Shown here: one piece after another, positions 57,584 to 64,000 of the stretch | Numbering within the stretch: position 1 is the first letter of the stretch | Layout of the letters: each line of letters starts with the position of its first letter | Source of the DNA: Rickettsia typhi | GTDB lineage: Bacteria > Pseudomonadota > Alphaproteobacteria > Rickettsiales > UBA1997 | DNA length: 64,000 nucleotides | Assembly (NCBI GenBank): GCA_945865905.1 | Contig: CAMBFC010000005.1 | Span: forward strand, 44,485 to 108,484 | Direction of reading: 5' to 3' | Notes under the pieces: model-generated | Seen by the model: the letters and a program-made list of their open reading frames with translations, nothing else | Told to the model about the DNA's origin: nothing | Databases searched by the model: none | Position numbers and translations under genes: made by a program

Positions 57584-60500
57584 ATGAGAACTTTTTCAAT
57601 TTTTTGGCGACTGGCTCGCAATTTTTTAGCGAGGCTCGCAATTATATCTTTGCTCTGTGAGCAATTTATTTTTGTTTTTTCTTCTACCGCTCAAGCTGCA
57701 GAACTTCCTATTACTTCCGATGGTTCAACCAATACACAAATTGATCGCGCTGCGAATAATGTTCCGATTGTAAATATTGCCGCACCTAACGCTGGCGGGC
57801 TTTCTCACAATAAATTTGAAAATTACAATGTGAACCCGAGTGGTTTGATTTTAAATAACGCCATTGGCAGTCAAAATGGTGTTATTCAAACTCAGATTGG
57901 TGGACTTATTAATGATAATGCGAATCTCGTAAATTCTGGTGCGGCTTCGGTGATTTTGAATGAAGTTACCTCGAATAATATTTCGCAGATTAATGGTTAT
58001 ACAGAAATCGCTGGCAAAAAAGCTGATCTAGTTTTGGCGAATCCGAATGGCTTTGTGATGAACGGATCGGGGTTTATTAATGTCAGTCGTTTTACAGCGG
58101 TTGTTGGTTCGGCAAATCAATTTAATCCAAATCCTGCTGATCTTACTTTTAGATTAAGCGATAATGCCTACGCTGTAACTCACGGCTTTTTGCCGAAGTT
58201 GACGATTATGGGAGCTGGTATTGATTTGGAAAATACTACCTCAACTGATCTTGTTGCAAATGTTATGAATATCGTGGCGCCGGTTTATGCCGGAACTAAT
58301 GATGTTAATTTAAGAACCGGTGATGATTCTTTTAATTATCTAACCAAAGCCGTTACTTCTGACAACACAAATCCTGGCAGCAATCTTCCTGATGAAGTTG
58401 CAATTGATGCTTCTGCTCTTGGAAAAATTCAGGCTGGTAGAATTTTTATTGTGGCCACCAAAGAAGGATTTGGGATTAAATATTCTGGTGATCTTTTGGC
58501 TTCACGTGCAGGAATTACAATTGATAACCAAGGCGATATTGATTATAACAACATCGCATCAGAAATTGGAAACATCTCGGTTACTTCACAGAAAGGCTCG
58601 ATTACGCAAAGAGGAATTTCTCAAACTAAAAATTCCAGCAACGATCTAACTTTAAATGCTTTTGGCGATATCACCAATTATGGACAGTTTTTAAGTGCTA
58701 GAAATATCAATTTAATAACTTCCGCAACTTTCAATAACCAAAGCGCTGATCTTAACCTAAGCGATAACGACTTCACAATTTCTGCCGTTAACTTCACCAA
58801 CCTTGGACAAATTGCTGCTAATCGTGATTTAAATATTACCGCAACCAATAGCTTAACAAACTCGGCGCAGCTTGTGGGAGGAAGGAATCTTACTCTTACC
58901 GCATCACAAATCACCAACGATGATTCAATTTATGCTAACAACAAAATCACCATAACTTCCACCAATTACCTCACCAACAACAAAGATATAATTTCGCTGG
59001 GAATAGCAAGTGATGATGGAGTTACCATCAATGCCAAAACTCTCAATAATAATAAACGCATCGCTGCTAAAAATAATGTCACCATCAATTCAAATGCGCT
59101 AAATAATAACACCTCAAATAGCAGCATTTTAGCGCTTAACAACATCAACCTAAATGCAACTTCAATTGATAACAGAGATGCTAAAATTCAGGCGGCAAAT
59201 AGTTTAACTTTACGCAATCTTGCGTTGAACGCTTCTGATATTGCATCGCAATTTTCAGTTACAAATCAGGCAACCACTATCAAAAATACTGGTGGAAATT
59301 TTTATGCAGGAAGTCTTCTTGATTTTGATTTAGGAAATACTGATTACACAATTCTTGACAGTTTGCAAAGTGCTGGCAACACAAAAATTAAAGCGGTTAA
59401 TATCACCAACCAAACTAACCTTCAGGCCAATGGTGCGATTGAAATTATTGCCACTGACAAATTCACCAATGGCGTTTTATCGGGAGATAATTCTAACAAT
59501 AAAATAGCTGCTGGAACTGCTCTTAGCATCACGGCTGCAAATCTTTTAAGTAACTACGGAACTCTTTCTTCAAATACCAATCTTACTCTTACTTCAACCA
59601 GCGGCAATATTAACAATAATATAAATGCTGAGATAATTGGCGGAACCGGAAGGCTTACTCTTTCTGCTAAAAACGGAACTGTTTATCAAAACTCGCTGCA
59701 CTCAATCGTTGCTAATGGCGATTACTCTTTAGATGTAACTGATTTTGTAAATACTGGTCGTGTTGATGTGGCGGGAAATTTAACTCTTAATGTTGCGAAC
59801 AATTTAACCAACGAAGCTGCGGCGATGATTTATGCTGGCGGTAATATGGAGCTGAATGTTGTGAACAATTTAACCAACAAGTCAGGTGCGGTTATTTTTT
59901 CTGAAGGAAATTTAACAATCCAAAAATATGCTCTTACTAATCCGCTTTACAATGCAGCAAATAACAAAAGCAATCTCGTAAAAAATATTTCTGGCCAGAT
60001 CATTTCTTACGGCGGCAATATGCGAATTGATGCCGCAACCATTAGCAATGAAAGAGCCATCAATCCTTTTAATTCTGTTCTTGATCCACAAACTAACGGC
60101 ACAATTTACGGAGCACCCTCTGCTAGTGTGGATCAATATAGCTGGCAACTAAACAATGATGGATGCTCCGGGCATAAATGCGGAAACAGATATTGGGGAT
60201 ATTACGCCAGGCAGTTAACTAATTCAGGTTCAATTGCTGGCGTGATTCAATCTGGCGGAACGCTTACTGTTAATGCAGGAACTTTGGACAATCTGGCTTC
60301 AAATATTTCTGCTGTAGGAAATATCACCATCAATGCTGATACTTTAAATAACCATTCGATCAATGACTCTGGCCTTTACTATATGGTTACTACTTGGGGC
60401 AGCAGAGATATTTACTCTCTTGGGACCACAAACTATATAAGACATGATCCAGGCAATGGGGGTCACTCAGGATCGCGCTTAAATTATAATGACTTTGCGC

Positions 60501-63500
60501 AGAATAATCCATCAACTATTAAATCCGGCGGATCAATCACGCTTAATGTTACAAACAATGTCAGCAACGCGACAACCAATTCAAATGCTTCTACAAGTGC
60601 AATTGCGACTCAAGCCCCTAGCCTGACTAATGCTCTTAATGTTTCTGATGTTACCACCAATGGCACGATCAGCGTTGATTTGAGTAATTATTTTAATGGA
60701 CCGAATACCAACGGACTATTCCAAAAATCTACTAACCCAAACGGACCATTATTTGAAACTCGTTCTGAGTTTCTTGATCAATCACGCTTTTTTGGATCAA
60801 ATTATTTTTATCAAAGAATCGGTCTGAATTTAACTGATGTTCAAACTGAGTTTGAGTTAACCAGCAAAAGATTGGTTGGTGATCAATTTTTCCAAACAAA
60901 AATTATTGAAGAGCAGCTTAGAACTATCACCAAAAATTCTTTCCTGCTTTCTTCAAGCGAAACCAACGTTAATAACGAGATAAAATCACTTCTTGATAAT
61001 GCTGCGGATGAATATGCTCGTCTTGGCTTAACCACAAATACTGCTCTGACTAAAACCCAAATCAATAACTTACAAAAAGATATCGTCTGGTTTGAAACAC
61101 AGGTAATTGATGGCGCAACTTATATCGTTCCTAAAATTTATCTCACACAGGCGACCCGCGATAATCTTAAAAATGGTAACATGACAACCAGCGCCACAAT
61201 TTATGCAGCTGGTGATGTTAACATTAATTCAAGCAACGGAAAAATTACTAACGCTGGATCAATCACAGGAAATAATGTTGTGCTTGCTTCGAGTGGTGAT
61301 ATTTTGAATAAGAATTTTTCAAACATTACCGCACTTAATGCACTTTCCCTTACTTCAACTACCGGATCAATTTCTAACTTCTCGCAGATTAAAGCTGGTG
61401 GCGCTTTATCGCTTACTGCGGCAAAAGACGTTACCAATTCTTCAACTGTTTTAACTAACGATTCTAACCTTCTTGCCAGCGGAATTTCTGGTTATGTTTC
61501 TAATGGCATGGCATCTTCTGATACAGGATTCATCCAATCTAAAACTCTTGAAACTGCTGGGATTACTGGAGGATCAATCGCCATTAACGCTGGCAATGAT
61601 TTCAATAATTATGCAGCAAATATCACTGCAACAAAAAATGATTTAGGTGGCGGGACAACTACTTCCGGCAATCTTTCAATAACAGCTGGCGATGATGTTA
61701 CTATTGATACTCTGCAACTTAGAAACAGAACCCAGACAAGCTGGGGGCATGCTAGTAAAGGCGGAACAAGTGTAACGGATACCACAACCAATGTCGGCAG
61801 TGAAATTGCCAGCGCTGGAAGTTTAACTTTAACCACAACTGGTCTTGGAACTAATAATGAAGAAGCAACTGTTGATGTAAAATATGCAACAGCGCAAACG
61901 GAGTATAATTCTGACTTAACAACTTATAACCAAGCAGTAGCAGATTATCCTGCAAAATTAGCCGCTTATAATGATGCGTTAGCGGCTTACAATGCTGCAG
62001 TTAGCTCAGGTAGAAAAGGACATCTAGTTGCACCAACTGCACCTGGAGCTCCAGTTGCACCAACTGCTCCGGTTTACTCTGAAATTATGGCGAGCGTTGA
62101 TAATGGTGGAAGTGATATAAAAATTGTTGGTTCGAATATTTCTACAACAACAAATGGCGCTAATATCACACTCGATGCCAATGATTCGGTAAATATTGCC
62201 TCAGCCGTTGATAGTTCTTACAAAATGGAAACTTCTAACAAGAAAGGAACTATCGTCCAGAAATCATCAATCAACATTAACTCTTCTACAACTAATGTCG
62301 CTTCCAATATCACCTCTATGGGCGATGTGGCAATTACCTCTGGTTTAGATACAAATATCATTGCTTCTAATCTTTCTGGATCAGGCTCTGGGTCAATTAT
62401 TTCAGGTGGCGATACCAACATTTTTAATGCCACCGACACTTCTTATTCTTACTCAGAATCAACCAAAACCAGAACCGGCTTACTTCGTCAATTACCGGTT
62501 TATGGTGAAATGATCAGTGTTTTAAGCGCTGTTTACAGCCCTTATCTCAGTTTAGAGAATGGATTAAGCGGTGGCAATCTTGGTAAGATTCAGCAAGTGC
62601 AAGGCACTGATTATCACAAAAGCAATTTAGCCAACAGTTCCACCACCGAGAAATTAGTGGCGAGCAATCTAAATTTTGGTAACAATCTCACCATCGGTTC
62701 TAATGTTGATATAACAGTTAAAGCATCAAATCTCACAACCACTTCTGGTGACATTCTTCTTGCCGCAAATGGTGATGTTAATATTTTATCTGCCGCAGAA
62801 ACATCAACCACTAATAGAAATTACCGCGATAAATCTGACCGAGCAAAAGAAAGAGGAAATACTGATAACACTGAGATTAAAAACATTTCATCTACAGTTA
62901 CTTCGGGAAGTGATTTAAGTATTATTTCTGGTAACAACACCACAATTCAATCTTCTAAATTAAGCTCAGGAGATAATCTAACAGTTGACGCAGGAAACAA
63001 TCTCCTTCTTGTAACCGCAAAAGATGCTTCAATTAAGAATCACGAAAGTAAGGGTGGAAACGCTTATGCTTTCTCTAACGGAGCTTCGGGTTATGTAGAT
63101 GTTAAAGCTGTTAACAACGAAATCGCTTCAAATGCCAATAGTGCCACCATCAACAGCAATCTCGATTTAAACGCCACTAATTCTATCGTAGCGCAATATA
63201 GAGCTGGGACAATGGAAGATGTGTTATCTTCTGCTAATAGCAGCAATCAGCAATTGGCTTATCTTAAAACTGTAAATGATTTAGCGCAGGCTAATCCGAA
63301 TAAAGTTACGCTCGATCCAATTGCTGATACCATGAAGCAATGGGATCAGACAACAAGAGGATTGACTGGCGCTGGAACTGCCGTTGTTGCCGTAGCAGCA
63401 ATTGCAGTAACTGTTGTAACTATGGGCTCAGGCGCAACTTTAGGCGCAGCAATGATGACCGCAGTTGCAGCATCGGGAACAGCAACCGCATCTGTTGCAG

Positions 63501-64000
63501 CCACAAACGCTTCAATGAATACTGATAGTTCACTTCTTGGCTCAACAAAATCAATCTCTAGCAACACTTGGAAAGCTACAACCTCTGAAGAATCAATCCA
63601 AAATATGGCAATTGCCGCTGCCACCGCAGGAGCTGCCTTCGGAGCTTCAGCTTATTTGAGCGGCGCTTCATCAACTGCAGGAGCTGGAAGCAGTGCGACA
63701 ACATCAGCAGGAAGTAATGTAGGAGCAGCATCAAACACAGCAACAGCAGCCAATACAACGGTTTATGTTAATCCAAGTCTATCAAACGCCACAGTTCTTA
63801 CAAGCAACACAGCAAATAGTTCGTCATTCTTAACCAACCTTGGCAACGCAACAGTTAAAATCGGAACAGCTACAGGAAGCAATATTTTAGCAACCTCAGC
63901 CATCAAAGGACAATCAATCAACGAAGTAATCGCAGCTCAAGGTGGAGTTGACAGAGTAATTTTAAACTCTGCTCTGCAAATTGTGGGTGAAGCTGGAGCT
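57584..64000 (+). CDS. CdiA/FhaB-type TpsA exoprotein (partial, runs off the window)
   Basis: 2139 codons are open from ATG 57584 to the right edge with no in-frame stop. An extended signal peptide (about 1-40, ending QAAEL) precedes the TPS secretion domain, with LILNNAIGSQNGVIQTQIGG and VLANPNGFVMNGSGFINVSRF near residue 150 (the NPNG motif). Then come many degenerate beta-helix repeats of the FHA type, a Pro/Ala block (APTAPGAPVAPTAPVY, about residue 1490), a hydrophobic Ala/Gly region (about 1925-1975) and the start of what looks like a DUF637-type region. The toxic or adhesive C-terminus lies beyond the window. Export is probably through the TpsB at 24526. Confidence 0.93.
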   Translation, partial: MRTFSIFWRLARNFLARLAIISLLCEQFIFVFSSTAQAAELPITSDGSTNTQIDRAANNVPIVNIAAPNAGGLSHNKFENYNVNPSGLILNNAIGSQNGVIQTQIGGLINDNANLVNSGAASVILNEVTSNNISQINGYTEIAGKKADLVLANPNGFVMNGSGFINVSRFTAVVGSANQFNPNPADLTFRLSDNAYAVTHGFLPKLTIMGAGIDLENTTSTDLVANVMNIVAPVYAGTNDVNLRTGDDSFNYLTKAVTSDNTNPGSNLPDEVAIDASALGKIQAGRIFIVATKEGFGIKYSGDLLASRAGITIDNQGDIDYNNIASEIGNISVTSQKGSITQRGISQTKNSSNDLTLNAFGDITNYGQFLSARNINLITSATFNNQSADLNLSDNDFTISAVNFTNLGQIAANRDLNITATNSLTNSAQLVGGRNLTLTASQITNDDSIYANNKITITSTNYLTNNKDIISLGIASDDGVTINAKTLNNNKRIAAKNNVTINSNALNNNTSNSSILALNNINLNATSIDNRDAKIQAANSLTLRNLALNASDIASQFSVTNQATTIKNTGGNFYAGSLLDFDLGNTDYTILDSLQSAGNTKIKAVNITNQTNLQANGAIEIIATDKFTNGVLSGDNSNNKIAAGTALSITAANLLSNYGTLSSNTNLTLTSTSGNINNNINAEIIGGTGRLTLSAKNGTVYQNSLHSIVANGDYSLDVTDFVNTGRVDVAGNLTLNVANNLTNEAAAMIYAGGNMELNVVNNLTNKSGAVIFSEGNLTIQKYALTNPLYNAANNKSNLVKNISGQIISYGGNMRIDAATISNERAINPFNSVLDPQTNGTIYGAPSASVDQYSWQLNNDGCSGHKCGNRYWGYYARQLTNSGSIAGVIQSGGTLTVNAGTLDNLASNISAVGNITINADTLNNHSINDSGLYYMVTTWGSRDIYSLGTTNYIRHDPGNGGHSGSRLNYNDFAQNNPSTIKSGGSITLNVTNNVSNATTNSNASTSAIATQAPSLTNALNVSDVTTNGTISVDLSNYFNGPNTNGLFQKSTNPNGPLFETRSEFLDQSRFFGSNYFYQRIGLNLTDVQTEFELTSKRLVGDQFFQTKIIEEQLRTITKNSFLLSSSETNVNNEIKSLLDNAADEYARLGLTTNTALTKTQINNLQKDIVWFETQVIDGATYIVPKIYLTQATRDNLKNGNMTTSATIYAAGDVNINSSNGKITNAGSITGNNVVLASSGDILNKNFSNITALNALSLTSTTGSISNFSQIKAGGALSLTAAKDVTNSSTVLTNDSNLLASGISGYVSNGMASSDTGFIQSKTLETAGITGGSIAINAGNDFNNYAANITATKNDLGGGTTTSGNLSITAGDDVTIDTLQLRNRTQTSWGHASKGGTSVTDTTTNVGSEIASAGSLTLTTTGLGTNNEEATVDVKYATAQTEYNSDLTTYNQAVADYPAKLAAYNDALAAYNAAVSSGRKGHLVAPTAPGAPVAPTAPVYSEIMASVDNGGSDIKIVGSNISTTTNGANITLDANDSVNIASAVDSSYKMETSNKKGTIVQKSSININSSTTNVASNITSMGDVAITSGLDTNIIASNLSGSGSGSIISGGDTNIFNATDTSYSYSESTKTRTGLLRQLPVYGEMISVLSAVYSPYLSLENGLSGGNLGKIQQVQGTDYHKSNLANSSTTEKLVASNLNFGNNLTIGSNVDITVKASNLTTTSGDILLAANGDVNILSAAETSTTNRNYRDKSDRAKERGNTDNTEIKNISSTVTSGSDLSIISGNNTTIQSSKLSSGDNLTVDAGNNLLLVTAKDASIKNHESKGGNAYAFSNGASGYVDVKAVNNEIASNANSATINSNLDLNATNSIVAQYRAGTMEDVLSSANSSNQQLAYLKTVNDLAQANPNKVTLDPIADTMKQWDQTTRGLTGAGTAVVAVAAIAVTVVTMGSGATLGAAMMTAVAASGTATASVAATNASMNTDSSLLGSTKSISSNTWKATTSEESIQNMAIAAATAGAAFGASAYLSGASSTAGAGSSATTSAGSNVGAASNTATAANTTVYVNPSLSNATVLTSNTANSSSFLTNLGNATVKIGTATGSNILATSAIKGQSINEVIAAQGGVDRVILNSALQIVGEAGA

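Noticed and set aside
63340..63525. Cys/Asn/Arg-rich plus-strand frame near the right end
   Set aside because: Shadow of the long exoprotein frame, which is open throughout this interval.

Overview
The window comes from an AT-rich (roughly one-third GC) genome that is densely packed, with many overlapping genes. The gene content is alphaproteobacterial: a 1593-residue NAD-specific glutamate dehydrogenase, an FtsZ with a long C-terminal linker, an rpoZ-rsh pair, secB, the kinase/phosphorylase ppsR, a TrbI/VirB10 protein, ankyrin-repeat proteins and an orphan MrpE-like protein. Together these suggest a Rickettsiales-like, host-associated alphaproteobacterium. Retained argG, thiE, nadC, ribH, folC and purine genes suggest it is less reduced than classical Rickettsia. 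The taxonomic placement is inference from gene content only.

Layout. 1-9.9 kb: a partial gene, tRNA-Lys, kdsB and a tight RimB-like/rimK/engB operon; then minus-strand lipoprotein, RNase D-like, nagZ and sodB genes; a pseudopilin-LamG gene broken by a -1 shift at a T6A heptamer; two glycosyltransferases and a beta-carbonic anhydrase. 10-15.3 kb: an accessory minus-strand block with two exported ankyrin proteins, a second pseudopilin-LamG protein, a Tiki/EreA/ChaN-like toxin-domain protein with a c-Myc-like nuclear localisation motif, and an unknown partner. 15.3-24.3 kb: yidD, ligA, an MrpE-like gene, ribH, a hypothetical gene, nadC, two lipoproteins and topA. 24.5-45.7 kb: a TpsB transporter, rsh, rpoZ, map, thiE, ftsZ, pntAA, tRNA-Leu, NAD-GDH, infC, rsmI head-to-head with lppC, argG, a GNAT gene, yihY, folC and a nuclease. 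45.7-55.6 kb: one long minus-strand transcription unit in the order half-length purL, acyltransferase-hydrolase fusion, virB10, ppsR, a degenerate NtrC-type regulator, galU, fabD, purC, purS. 55.7-64 kb: secB, two YceI genes, tRNA-Ser and the first 2139 codons of a CdiA/FhaB-type TpsA exoprotein that runs off the window.

Working together: kdsB, the glycosyltransferases and galU serve LPS and envelope sugars. nagZ and lppC serve murein turnover and synthesis. The TpsB at 24.5 kb is the obvious, though unlinked, exporter for the TpsA at 57.6 kb. VirB10 implies a type IV secretion system that could deliver the signal-less toxin-domain protein. No CRISPR array, insertion sequence, phage or rRNA was seen.
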